From an uncultured Helicobacteraceae bacterium (GTDB lineage Bacteria > Campylobacterota > Campylobacteria > Campylobacterales > Sulfurimonadaceae): DNA of 58,928 bases. Positions 7,987 to 16,717 of this stretch are shown piece by piece; position 1 is the stretch's first letter; each line of letters starts with the position of its first letter. The stretch is taken from positions 1-58,928 of the forward strand of contig CAMZLS010000018.1 in assembly GCA_947311765.1 (NCBI GenBank), given 5' to 3'. The translations under genes and the position numbers were made by a program. Below the pieces are notes generated by a model that did not search any database, had not been told where the DNA came from, and saw only the letters and a program-made list of their open reading frames with translations.

Positions 7987-9475
7987 AGTAGCACTTACGG
8001 GAGAGGGAACATACCCTTATGTGACAGGTGGCGTAAGCACTTGGGCTGACCTTATTGTGAATGAGCTTAAAAATATTGATTTTGTTTTAATGCCTATTTT
8101 GATGCATCCTTATGTAAAATTGAAATTTGAAATTCCAAAAAATGTAGTAAAACTTGTAAAAATTCCTCTATGGGGTACGGAAGAGCCTACTGAATATGTA
8201 AAAGAGATAGATTTTTCAGATACCTATCAGATGAAGATAAAAACCAAACAAGAGTATGAGGCACAAAAAAAGTTAATAGAAATTATAGAGGTATTATTAG
8301 ACTTTATCTATAAAAAAAATGATGATTATGAGATGCTTGGTGATTATATTGTAGAGTTTCATGATTTTTTTATCACCTTTGACTATCATGAATCTTTTAG
8401 ATCTCCAGAAGTATGGGATGCGTATAAGAAAAAGTTACAAAAAGTTTTGGATTTGCAAGAAGAAGATTTACCAACAGTCCATGACATGATAGAAGGTCTT
8501 CGTTTTTTATATCGTTTTTTTATAACACTTTTAGCTCCTGTAGAGAAGTGTGATATTTACCACTCTTCTGCTGCTGCGTTTTGTGGTCTGCCTTGTATTA
8601 TTGCGAAGAAGAAATATGGAAGTAAATTTATCTTAACCGAACACGGTATATATGCTAGAGAGCAGTATCTTTTTGCTTCAAGAGAGGGTGTGCCCGTTCG
8701 TACAAAAGAGTTTTTATTAGGACTTATCTATATGATTGTAAAACTTAATTATCATTTTGCAGATGTGATAAATCCTGTTTGTGATTATAATAAACGCTGG
8801 GAATTACAGTGGGGAGCTAGCGAAGAAAAACTACATACTATCTATAATGGTATAGATACTTTTATATTTAAAAAGATGGAACGCAAAAGTAACCAAAGAC
8901 CTACGGTTGTTATGGTTGCTAGGATTGATCCTTTAAAAGATATTGAGACCTATATCAAAACATGCGCAAAAGTAAAAGAAGAGATACCTAATGTGCTTTT
9001 TAAATTATATGGTCCTATAGTAGATAAAGATTATTTTGAGCTATGCCATAAGATGTATGAGACACTTGAACTTAAAGATAATTTTGAGTTTTCAGGATTA
9101 ACAAACAATCCTTCACTTGCTTACAATGAAGGCGATGTGGTTATGCTGACAAGTATTTCTGAAGCTTTCCCTTTTGTTGTTATTGAGGCAATGGCATGTG
9201 AAAAAGTTGTTGTTTCATCTGATGTTGGAGGCACTAAAGAGGTGCTTGAAGGATTTGGATCAGTTATTCGTCCAAAAGATATCGAAGGGTTTTCAGATGC
9301 AATAGTGAATGTTTTAACAAATAGATATGAAAGTGCAGAGATGGGAGTATTAGCAAGAGAGCATATTTTAAACGGATTTACGATTGACGATATGGTTGAA
9401 AATTATCAGAAACTATATACATCCTTATATATGCAAAAAGGACAAAATAACAATGCAAATGGGATTTACTTTTAA
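7973..9475 (+). CDS. pelF: PelF-like family 4 glycosyltransferase
   Basis: A 500-residue cytosolic GT4 enzyme. The N-terminal VALTGEGTYPYVTGGVSTWADLIV strongly resembles PelF (positions about 6-29). The C-terminal half holds the nucleotide-sugar domain with VVMVARIDPLKDIETYI and the E-x7-E motif SEAFPFVVIEAMA at Glu397/Glu405, followed by SSDVGGTKEVLEG. PelF polymerises UDP-N-acetylhexosamines into the Pel polysaccharide. The start is a TTG at 7973, placed 6 bases after a GGGGAG ribosome-binding site and overlapping the preceding gene. The stop overlaps the pelG start as TAATG, so translation of the two is coupled. Confidence 0.9.
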   Translation: MSRIKVALTGEGTYPYVTGGVSTWADLIVNELKNIDFVLMPILMHPYVKLKFEIPKNVVKLVKIPLWGTEEPTEYVKEIDFSDTYQMKIKTKQEYEAQKKLIEIIEVLLDFIYKKNDDYEMLGDYIVEFHDFFITFDYHESFRSPEVWDAYKKKLQKVLDLQEEDLPTVHDMIEGLRFLYRFFITLLAPVEKCDIYHSSAAAFCGLPCIIAKKKYGSKFILTEHGIYAREQYLFASREGVPVRTKEFLLGLIYMIVKLNYHFADVINPVCDYNKRWELQWGASEEKLHTIYNGIDTFIFKKMERKSNQRPTVVMVARIDPLKDIETYIKTCAKVKEEIPNVLFKLYGPIVDKDYFELCHKMYETLELKDNFEFSGLTNNPSLAYNEGDVVMLTSISEAFPFVVIEAMACEKVVVSSDVGGTKEVLEGFGSVIRPKDIEGFSDAIVNVLTNRYESAEMGVLAREHILNGFTIDDMVENYQKLYTSLYMQKGQNNNANGIYF

Positions 9476-11049
9476 TGCTAAAATCAAAAGAAGAGTTACT
9501 AGAACTTTATAATATTATTACAAAAGATAAAGGGAAACCATTAGATCATTGGGAAATAACAGCTTTGCTTGAGACCTATGGTTTGCGTGATGTGGATGCG
9601 TTTAATGAGTATGGTGTCGAAAATTTATTTGAGCTAGCAGATTATTTAGTACCCTTTATTAATACTAGAGATGATTATAAACTCCACTCCATACAGACTA
9701 TTCATGAGAGCAATATCTATAAGCGTGTATTCTCTAACTACATAAAAGGTCTAGCATTTTCAGTACCTATGCTTATTCAAATTATTTCTACCTTAGCTGT
9801 TGGCTATGCTCTTTGGTCTTCTATCCATGCTGGTAACGCAAGTGCTACTGCTGTGTCATTGGGCACTTTTGCCGCCTTGGTTGTTACGGGAGGCTCAGTA
9901 CAAGCTATTGGGCGTAAAGGACTTTTCTATTATAAGATGGGAGAAAATGTATTAACAAAAAATGTTACCTTACTGTTATATGGGATAGGAGTAGCTTTGA
10001 TAGTTTTTTTCTTACTATTTATGAGTGTTGTAAATTTCTTTTTCAATATATATCCATTGGATTTGTATCTTATGAGCATGGGGTATTATCTGCTTTTAGC
10101 ACTCTTTTTTCTAACACTTTCTATCTTTTATATCTTTGAAGATTATCTTTCTATTGTTCTTGTAACATCTGCTGGACTGCTTTTTGTTTATCTTTTTCGT
10201 ACTGTTTTTCATAACTCTTTGGTCTCTTCTCAGATGTACGGACTTATTATGCTAAATATTTTTGTAATGTTTGTAGCGTTTGTAAAACTACTGCGTTTGA
10301 AAGACAAAAATGGCTCTGCTGAAGGAGCAAATCTCCCTAAAGCATCTATTCTTTTTTACTCTTTGCTTCCTTATTATGGATATGGCCTCTTTTATTTTTC
10401 TTTTTTAATTGTTGATAGAATTATTGCATGGAGTGCTGATGCGGAGCACAATCCTTACATCGTTTGGTTTAATGTAAGCTACGAGCTTGGCTTGGACTGG
10501 GCATTGATATCTCTTGTTTTAATGATGGGGATAACGGAGGTAAGTATAGCTGAATTTATGTATAGACTCAACGATCGTGTTGTGAAGAGATCTTTTCTTG
10601 AAGCAGAAGCTTTTAGCAAAGAGATTTATCAATTTTTTAAAAAATTCAATATAGCTTTTATGCTTTTTTCTATACTTGTTATATTGGCAACTTTCTTTTT
10701 TATGTATTATTTACATGTAAATCTTCGCATAGAGTTTGTTGAAAATTTTATGCGCCAACCAACTATGGCAATTTTTATAATAGCTTCTATAGCCTATTTT
10801 TTGCTTGTGAATAGTTTAATGAATATCTTACTAATGTTTTCACTATCTAGGCATCATGTTCCCGTGAAAGCAGTAGGATATGGGCTTTTTGTAAATATTT
10901 TTGTTGGTATGATTCTTAGTCGTGCTTTTGGTTATGAATATGCTGTTGTTGGTCTATTGTTAGGTTCTTTGGTCTTGTGGATAGTCGTATTTCGTGAGAT
11001 TATGGCTATGTTTAAAAATTTAGATTATTATTATTATTCGGCGTATTAG
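9475..11049 (+). CDS. pelG: PelG-like polysaccharide transporter/synthase membrane subunit
   Basis: A 524-residue protein with about 12 membrane segments after an unusual soluble N-terminal region of roughly 85-100 residues rich in acidic and aromatic residues. Pattern and position immediately after PelF identify it as PelG, a Wzx/MATE-like inner-membrane partner of PelF. The membrane region opens FSNYIKGLAFSVPMLIQII and includes GTFAALVVTGGSVQAIGRKG. The N-terminal extension is longer than I expect for PelG and may replace contacts normally made by PelD or PelE. The gene shares a TAATG junction with pelF. Confidence 0.82.
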   Translation: MLKSKEELLELYNIITKDKGKPLDHWEITALLETYGLRDVDAFNEYGVENLFELADYLVPFINTRDDYKLHSIQTIHESNIYKRVFSNYIKGLAFSVPMLIQIISTLAVGYALWSSIHAGNASATAVSLGTFAALVVTGGSVQAIGRKGLFYYKMGENVLTKNVTLLLYGIGVALIVFFLLFMSVVNFFFNIYPLDLYLMSMGYYLLLALFFLTLSIFYIFEDYLSIVLVTSAGLLFVYLFRTVFHNSLVSSQMYGLIMLNIFVMFVAFVKLLRLKDKNGSAEGANLPKASILFYSLLPYYGYGLFYFSFLIVDRIIAWSADAEHNPYIVWFNVSYELGLDWALISLVLMMGITEVSIAEFMYRLNDRVVKRSFLEAEAFSKEIYQFFKKFNIAFMLFSILVILATFFFMYYLHVNLRIEFVENFMRQPTMAIFIIASIAYFLLVNSLMNILLMFSLSRHHVPVKAVGYGLFVNIFVGMILSRAFGYEYAVVGLLLGSLVLWIVVFREIMAMFKNLDYYYYSAY

Positions 11050-11059
11050 GAGTTTTGAT

Positions 11060-12241
11060 ATGAAAAAGATGTTTATTGCAAGTGTTGCAGTGTTTTTGTT
11101 ACTCGGATGTACACAAAAAAATTTAGATATTAGTGATGTAGAAAAAGAGTTACAAGCAGAAGATAAAACAGTTATTTATGATATAAAAATGCAAGATATA
11201 AGCCAAACGCTTGAAGCGAGTATCTCTAAGTTTTCAAAGTTTCCATTTATATCAGAAGCAGTGCGTAGTGATTTTAAAGGACATTATTCTCCAGAGTTTT
11301 ATGCCAAGCATTCTGTTTCTCTGCATGCACAAAGAATGGATAGAGTTGATTATTGGAGTTTACAAAAAGATTTTAAGAGTTTAGATGTTATCTACACAAA
11401 AGCAATCTGGATAAATCAATACAAGCAAGTTAGTAATGATGTATTCGTTAATCTGAGTTATGCGCATAAACTTTCTACTAAAGAGCAGAAAGTTTTACGA
11501 GATTGGATTGCTCAAGGTGGTGTTCTTTGGATAGAAAATGGCTTGTATGCAACAGGAAATGAGTTAAGTGTTCCTGCATTGAAGTCTGAAAATCTAAAAT
11601 TTTTAAATTTTCAAGTTTCACCTTGTACCTATGATAATACAAAAGAGTTTGTTTTTACAGATATGAAAAGTATTGCACAATTACATCCTCTAAAATCGCT
11701 TGAGTTATTAGTAACAAAAAGGAAGCAGATACATTATATTTTAAAAGGAAAAGTACTTGTAAGTTCATCTAAAAATCCTCTAGTCTCACTTAATGAGTAT
11801 GGAAAAGGAAAGATCTTTTCTCTACTTCCTTTTGAATATACAAGTCTCTATCGAGATGGAGAATTTTTACGCTGGAAACTTTTAGAGATCATAAAAAATA
11901 ATACAAAAGTAGTAGGACTTCAAGCAGAAAAACCAATCAAAAAAGAAGTGCTCAAGGTAGAAAAAAAAGATACAAAAGAGATACAAAAAGATGAAACTTT
12001 AAAAACTTCTCCTCAAGAGGCTTATTGTATTCAACTTTTTAGTACATATGTATATAAAGATGCCAAAAAAGAGATGCTCTATTATAAAAATTTCCCACTC
12101 TCACGAATTGAAAAGCGAAAAAAACAGTATGTTGGTCGTGTTGGTATGTATGAGCATTTTAAAGAGGGACTAGGAGATTTAGAAAAACTACAAAAAATCT
12201 ACCCCAATGCCTTTATGCGTCGCTGTCACTACTCGAAGTAG
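11060..12241 (+). CDS. Lipoprotein with GATase-like fold and C-terminal SPOR-like domain
   Basis: A 393-residue predicted lipoprotein (signal peptide ending FLLLGC, Cys17). Residues about 90-290 look like an alpha/beta domain of the class-I GATase/DUF4159 type: IYTKAIWINQY, then LRDWIAQGGVLWIENG and YGKGKIFSLLPFEY. A Lys/Glu-rich linker (about 295-325) leads to a last 70 residues that look like a SPOR domain (AYCIQLFSTYVYKDAKKEM and YVGRVGMYEHFKEG). SPOR domains bind denuded peptidoglycan glycan strands. I infer a periplasmic or outer-membrane scaffold that ties the export machinery to the cell wall. It follows pelG by 10 bases and precedes the next gene by 4. No canonical Pel gene matches it. 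Confidence 0.65.
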   Translation: MKKMFIASVAVFLLLGCTQKNLDISDVEKELQAEDKTVIYDIKMQDISQTLEASISKFSKFPFISEAVRSDFKGHYSPEFYAKHSVSLHAQRMDRVDYWSLQKDFKSLDVIYTKAIWINQYKQVSNDVFVNLSYAHKLSTKEQKVLRDWIAQGGVLWIENGLYATGNELSVPALKSENLKFLNFQVSPCTYDNTKEFVFTDMKSIAQLHPLKSLELLVTKRKQIHYILKGKVLVSSSKNPLVSLNEYGKGKIFSLLPFEYTSLYRDGEFLRWKLLEIIKNNTKVVGLQAEKPIKKEVLKVEKKDTKEIQKDETLKTSPQEAYCIQLFSTYVYKDAKKEMLYYKNFPLSRIEKRKKQYVGRVGMYEHFKEGLGDLEKLQKIYPNAFMRRCHYSK

Positions 12242-12245
12242 ATAG

Positions 12246-14438
12246 ATGCTTATTGATACGGCTATAATGAGTGATGTCTTTGAGACATCTTTATGGAATT
12301 TTTTCAAACTATCTATAATGAATTTTGTATTTTTTCATTGGATACCAAAGAGGGTATTTCCTCAGTTTATGATAAAAGATAGGCTTGATAATGTGATGTT
12401 GAATATTCTCTATATGTTAGGGTTTGTTATGCTGAGTGTTCCTATTTTGATTCAGTTTCATATTTTTTCTCTCCCTCTCTTTTTATTATTATTGCTACTA
12501 TTAAAGGTGTATTTTTTACATCGCTTTGAGAAGAAACGTTTTTTTGATGTAGCTATTGATTGGTTTCGAGAATCGCTGATTGCAGTATTGGATTATATGG
12601 ATAATTTTCATCTTAAGCAAAAAAAAACTTTTAAAGCAGGTCCTAGCAATTATCTCTCGAAAATAGAAAAAAAACTTTCACCCGAATCACTTCAAACACT
12701 TTTAATATTTCTAGTATTTGGATATATTTTATATCTAGTCTCTCTTGGTGGATTTATTAGCTACGCAGATGCTGTTCCTGATACGGCCCAGTTTGTAGAG
12801 TGGGTTAATACCATGCAGAGCAATGTTCTCTTTAAAGATCATAAAACTGCAGGTGCAGACTTTTTTGGACAGGCAACAATTGTCTTCTTTTTTCAGATGA
12901 TTAGCCATATTGACTCTATTGTTTTATTTAATATATACCCTATTTATTTAGTGTTTTTTCTTCTTTTTGGTCTCTATTATGTTGTTTATAAGATAACAGA
13001 TTCTAACTACAGCGCTTTTTTTAGTGTTGCACTTTTTGGGATAGTTCTTTTGTCTCCTTTGGCAGATACATTTTTAGGCTATATCTATATAAGTACAAGT
13101 CCACCCCTAACAAGTATGTATGGATTTAATTTCTATCTTTTGTGGGATGATGAAGTAAGCAAGGAGATGTTTAAAGAGTTTATCTCTAATCAGCATATAC
13201 CTTATGAGCGTTATGCTGCTGGACTTGCTTATGAATTTGCCTCTTCAATGTTTCTTATCAATAACTATTTTATAGCAAAAAGTTTAGTGACAAAAAGTAA
13301 AGCTTATATTTTTCTTTATGGATTAACGCTCTTTTTGGTATTTGTATTTCATGGGGGAGGCGCTATTTACCTTGTCGTTTCCAATGCCTTTATCTTCCTA
13401 GCTGCCATAGTATTTAGACAGCTAAGCTGGAAAACTTTTAAACAAGGTCTCTTTATCATTGCTATAGCTTCTGTGCTGGGAAATCTTTGGATGCTCTCTG
13501 TTATTAAATATGGAATTCCTCAAGACTTTGGGGCAGCAGCACCTTTTTTAGATAGTCTGTTTGAGACAAAAGAGAGTGTTGCAAATGTAGCTGATGGTGG
13601 AGAGATGGTTAGTTTTGTCGTGACAAATAGCGTGCAGATGTTTATGGTTGTATGTATGCTTTTTTTACCTCTCTTTGCACTTTTTACAAGGAAAAAATTT
13701 CTTTTTCTCTCAATGAGTTTGAGTGTAATTGCTGTTTTATTAATATATTTTGCGGCTAATCTTGGTCTGCCTCGTGCTGCAAAACAGTTTCGTGCAGCGG
13801 AGTATCTTCTTTTAGTGTATGCTATGGGTTTTGGCTTCTACTTTTCTCTACTTATCGCAAAACCATTGGAATTTTTAAACTCACGCATTGCAAAATATAG
13901 TGCCCTTTTGGTAAGCGTAATGATTCTAGCGATTATTATTGTGCAAGTACCTAGATGGATTGATAGTAAGCGTTTTATGGAAATTACTAACTCTTTGGAA
14001 TACAATAACCTTGCATATATGCTATATAAATTATCGCAAGAAAATGAGCCTTTCACTTGGACAATAGTATCTTATGTGCAATCGTATCCTAAGGTTTTAG
14101 GAAAAGGTTTTCATATTAACACTCCTGTTTTTTTATTAAAGTTTGACCCAAGAGAGCATTTTTTGAAGATTGGTATGTCCGAAAAAATATTTATATTTGT
14201 TGAAAATAAACCAAATTCATATATGGGAACACACCAGTGGTACTATAGATGGCGTCCTGAAATTCAAGGAAAACTTAAAGAATGGATTAGCATCTATCAG
14301 ATGTTCCACAACAATATCTCTATCTATTATCAAAACAATATTGTGAGTATATACGAGATTGATAATAGAGAATATGTAGAGTATGAGACAAAAAGATTAA
14401 AAAAGCTCAAGGAGAGTAAACGCAATGCAAGCGATTGA
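12246..14438 (+). CDS. Large multi-spanning membrane protein of the Pel-like locus, function unknown
   Basis: 730 residues with about 12-14 hydrophobic segments between residues 15 and 570, then a hydrophilic C-terminal region of about 150 residues rich in aromatics. I do not recognise a named family. The size, many helices, long loops and soluble C terminus are reminiscent of GT-C-fold glycosyltransferases or O-antigen-polymerase-type proteins, but no diagnostic DxD-type first-loop motif is clear. The loop near residues 170-185 (SYADAVPDTAQFVEW) contains acidic residues worth testing. It starts 4 bases after the SPOR-like lipoprotein and overlaps the HD-GYP gene, so it belongs to the operon and may take the place of PelE. 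Confidence 0.6.
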   Translation: MLIDTAIMSDVFETSLWNFFKLSIMNFVFFHWIPKRVFPQFMIKDRLDNVMLNILYMLGFVMLSVPILIQFHIFSLPLFLLLLLLLKVYFLHRFEKKRFFDVAIDWFRESLIAVLDYMDNFHLKQKKTFKAGPSNYLSKIEKKLSPESLQTLLIFLVFGYILYLVSLGGFISYADAVPDTAQFVEWVNTMQSNVLFKDHKTAGADFFGQATIVFFFQMISHIDSIVLFNIYPIYLVFFLLFGLYYVVYKITDSNYSAFFSVALFGIVLLSPLADTFLGYIYISTSPPLTSMYGFNFYLLWDDEVSKEMFKEFISNQHIPYERYAAGLAYEFASSMFLINNYFIAKSLVTKSKAYIFLYGLTLFLVFVFHGGGAIYLVVSNAFIFLAAIVFRQLSWKTFKQGLFIIAIASVLGNLWMLSVIKYGIPQDFGAAAPFLDSLFETKESVANVADGGEMVSFVVTNSVQMFMVVCMLFLPLFALFTRKKFLFLSMSLSVIAVLLIYFAANLGLPRAAKQFRAAEYLLLVYAMGFGFYFSLLIAKPLEFLNSRIAKYSALLVSVMILAIIIVQVPRWIDSKRFMEITNSLEYNNLAYMLYKLSQENEPFTWTIVSYVQSYPKVLGKGFHINTPVFLLKFDPREHFLKIGMSEKIFIFVENKPNSYMGTHQWYYRWRPEIQGKLKEWISIYQMFHNNISIYYQNNIVSIYEIDNREYVEYETKRLKKLKESKRNASD

Positions 14439-15924
14439 GAATGTCCGCTATTTTTTAGATGTTATATTTCCAAAAAGCATTTTAGATACATTATATGTCA
14501 TAGATGCTTTTATGAGTTCTACAGTAGCCTGGATACTTCTATTATTTTTAATAATTTCTCTGTATTGTCTCTATATATTTATGAAACGACTTGCAAAGGC
14601 TCATGAATTAGAACAAGGTTTAGATGAAATTTTACTTTTGAGTGCAAGAGCAAGCTCTGTAAATGAGCTCTATAATAATTTTATTAATCTAGGTTTATAT
14701 TTAGGGGGTGAATATATTGTTATGTACCAGCTTCAGGGTGAAACTTATGTTTTATTAACAGCTAATATTGATTTAAATAGCGACAACTCACCCGTAGCAG
14801 CATCCTTACATGTAAGCAAAAGAGAAGTCAAGGAGTTTCATGATTCAGGAAACTATAAAATCATCACATACAAAACAGAAAATGAAAAATACCTTCTCTC
14901 TCTTTATGCTAGAAATGAGATTGATATCAGACGCTATGAAGGAAAAATTGAGTCTCTTTTTTCACGATACGCTTCACTTAAAAATAGTGATGAAAACAGT
15001 ACAGAACTCCAGTTAGCTAAAACATCAAGACTGCTTTTTGACACTATAAACGGAACCCGTTTTGGTGATGATGGTTACATGCGCTATCTCTTATCAATGG
15101 TAAAAAAAGTCATTCATGCACAACAGGTAAAACTTTTTTCTAAAAATCAACTTAAAATTGAAATCGGAGATTGCGCTGAGTGTCTTACAAAAGTGTTTTA
15201 TATTCGTAATACAAGCTACAGAGTTGAGATTGGAACGCTAGAAGAGATTAGCATACATAATCAAAGTACAGTAGGCTCTTTTTTAGATTTAACGGGTGTT
15301 TTTATGTCCACATTAAGCCAAGAGGGTGCAATCGCTAAAAATTATATCACTTTCTTAGAAGAGGCAAATCATTTATTAGAAAGTGAAGATGAGTTTAAAA
15401 AGCTACATAGTGAAAAAGTTACTACCGTCTCTCTTGAAGTAGGCAAAGTACAATTTTTAACAACTCAAGAACTCAGTGCTCTCAAACATGCCTCAAGACT
15501 TCATGATATAGGCAGTATTACTAATTTGAATGATTTAATTGAAGAGGGGCATGATATAAATGAAAACTATAAACTACACCCATTGATAGGATCTATAATC
15601 CTAGAACCAGTTGCTAATATTTATCCTATAGCCTCTATTATAAAATACCATCATGAACGCTATGATGGAAAAGGCTATCCTTTTGGTATAAAAGGAGACG
15701 CTATTCCAAAACTTGCACAGATTTTAGCTCTTGGGGAATACTATATTGGACTCATTAGCAATCGTTCATCAAAGCAAGCTTATACTCATGATGAAGCGAT
15801 AAAGTTAGTGGCGAAAAGCTCAAACAAGATGTTTGAAAAAATTATCGTTGACTCTTTCTTGAGTGTTCATGAAAAAATCAATAAGAAAATAATACAACTA
15901 GAGCTGAAAAATTCTAAGCCTTGA
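14425..15924 (+). CDS. Membrane-anchored GAF-like/HD-GYP-type protein, HD-GYP motifs degenerate (PelD analogue?)
   Basis: 499 residues. A membrane segment lies at about 30-52, a GAF-like alpha/beta region at about 60-190, a second such region at about 205-310 and an HD-GYP domain from about 325. HD-GYP landmarks present are His328, H360-D361 (LHDIG), a later LHPLIG, and H409-H410-E411 with D414-G-x-G417-Y418-P419. Deviations are HDIGS instead of HDIGK and GEYYIG at 437-442 where active members have an Asp-containing ADxxDA segment. Active HD-GYP domains hydrolyse c-di-GMP; these changes suggest binding without efficient hydrolysis. As last gene of the operon it may act as the c-di-GMP receptor, as PelD does with a degenerate GGDEF. 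It converges on the deacetylase gene with an 11-base overlap. Confidence 0.75.
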   Translation: MQAIENVRYFLDVIFPKSILDTLYVIDAFMSSTVAWILLLFLIISLYCLYIFMKRLAKAHELEQGLDEILLLSARASSVNELYNNFINLGLYLGGEYIVMYQLQGETYVLLTANIDLNSDNSPVAASLHVSKREVKEFHDSGNYKIITYKTENEKYLLSLYARNEIDIRRYEGKIESLFSRYASLKNSDENSTELQLAKTSRLLFDTINGTRFGDDGYMRYLLSMVKKVIHAQQVKLFSKNQLKIEIGDCAECLTKVFYIRNTSYRVEIGTLEEISIHNQSTVGSFLDLTGVFMSTLSQEGAIAKNYITFLEEANHLLESEDEFKKLHSEKVTTVSLEVGKVQFLTTQELSALKHASRLHDIGSITNLNDLIEEGHDINENYKLHPLIGSIILEPVANIYPIASIIKYHHERYDGKGYPFGIKGDAIPKLAQILALGEYYIGLISNRSSKQAYTHDEAIKLVAKSSNKMFEKIIVDSFLSVHEKINKKIIQLELKNSKP

Positions 15925-16717
15925 GCCCATATTGCAATAGTTTTTCTAACTTATTTTGCGTGACTGAAGTCTCTGCAAAAGCGAGAATATAGGCTATATT
16001 TATCTTTATATCTTCTCTCATCGAGAGAGGCATATATCTACCTTGCATCTCATAAGGGTGTGTATAGATGATAGGTTTATGAGCTTTATTTAGTAGTGAT
16101 TTCATTAAAATTTTATGGAGCACAAGAGGCAAAACACGCAGATAAAAACCACCACTAAAAGGAAGCAGAGATTTTAAAAGTGGAATCTCTCTGATTGTAC
16201 CAGAATCAGTTGTAATTTCAAAAGGTTCTTTTCTATCAATACTATTTCCATACATGTAAGTTTTAAAAGGGAAGTATGAAGAGCTATAGCTATAGCCCTC
16301 TTGCACAAGTGCTTCATAATATTTTTTTTCAAAAGGAAGCGACCAACTAGCACTACGATACCCATTAATCTGTTTTTGTGTGGTATTTTCTAAAATTTTT
16401 TTTGATTCAGAGATGGAATTTTTAAAAGAATCAAAAGTGTCTTCGTAAACAAGATTGTGTTTAAGCCCATGAGAGGCTACTTCATGCCCATTGAGGCTAA
16501 GTTTTTCTATAGATTTTGGAAATTTTTTTGCAAAACTACCTAGAACAAAGCAGGTTGATTTTATCTGCCACTGTTCACACTTCTCTATCCATCTATCAAT
16601 AATATCTTCATAATCTATCTTTGGGCTAGAGTGCATGCTAACACCAAAGTTTGCATCTTGAAGTTGTTCGACATCCATGGTAAGCCAGAGTGGATATTTT
16701 TCATATATATGACTCAT
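15914..16717 (-). CDS. Polysaccharide deacetylase (CE4, exosortase/EPS-associated type)
   Basis: 267 residues from ATG 16717. The longer frame is read through the neighbouring membrane-protein gene and is rejected. The NodB-type domain shows WLTMDVEQ (catalytic/metal Asp), STCFVLGSFAKKFP, SLNGHEVASHGLKH (metal-binding His pair) and GYRSASWSLP. The tail with PIIYTHPYEMQGR is the DUF3473-like extension seen in EPS-cluster deacetylases. Likely role: N-deacetylation of an exported aminosugar polymer, a step done by the second domain of PelA in canonical Pel systems. The start overlaps the end of the upstream flippase-like gene, so the three genes 18530-15914 form an operon. Confidence 0.85.
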   Translation of the reverse strand: MSHIYEKYPLWLTMDVEQLQDANFGVSMHSSPKIDYEDIIDRWIEKCEQWQIKSTCFVLGSFAKKFPKSIEKLSLNGHEVASHGLKHNLVYEDTFDSFKNSISESKKILENTTQKQINGYRSASWSLPFEKKYYEALVQEGYSYSSSYFPFKTYMYGNSIDRKEPFEITTDSGTIREIPLLKSLLPFSGGFYLRVLPLVLHKILMKSLLNKAHKPIIYTHPYEMQGRYMPLSMREDIKINIAYILAFAETSVTQNKLEKLLQYGLKA

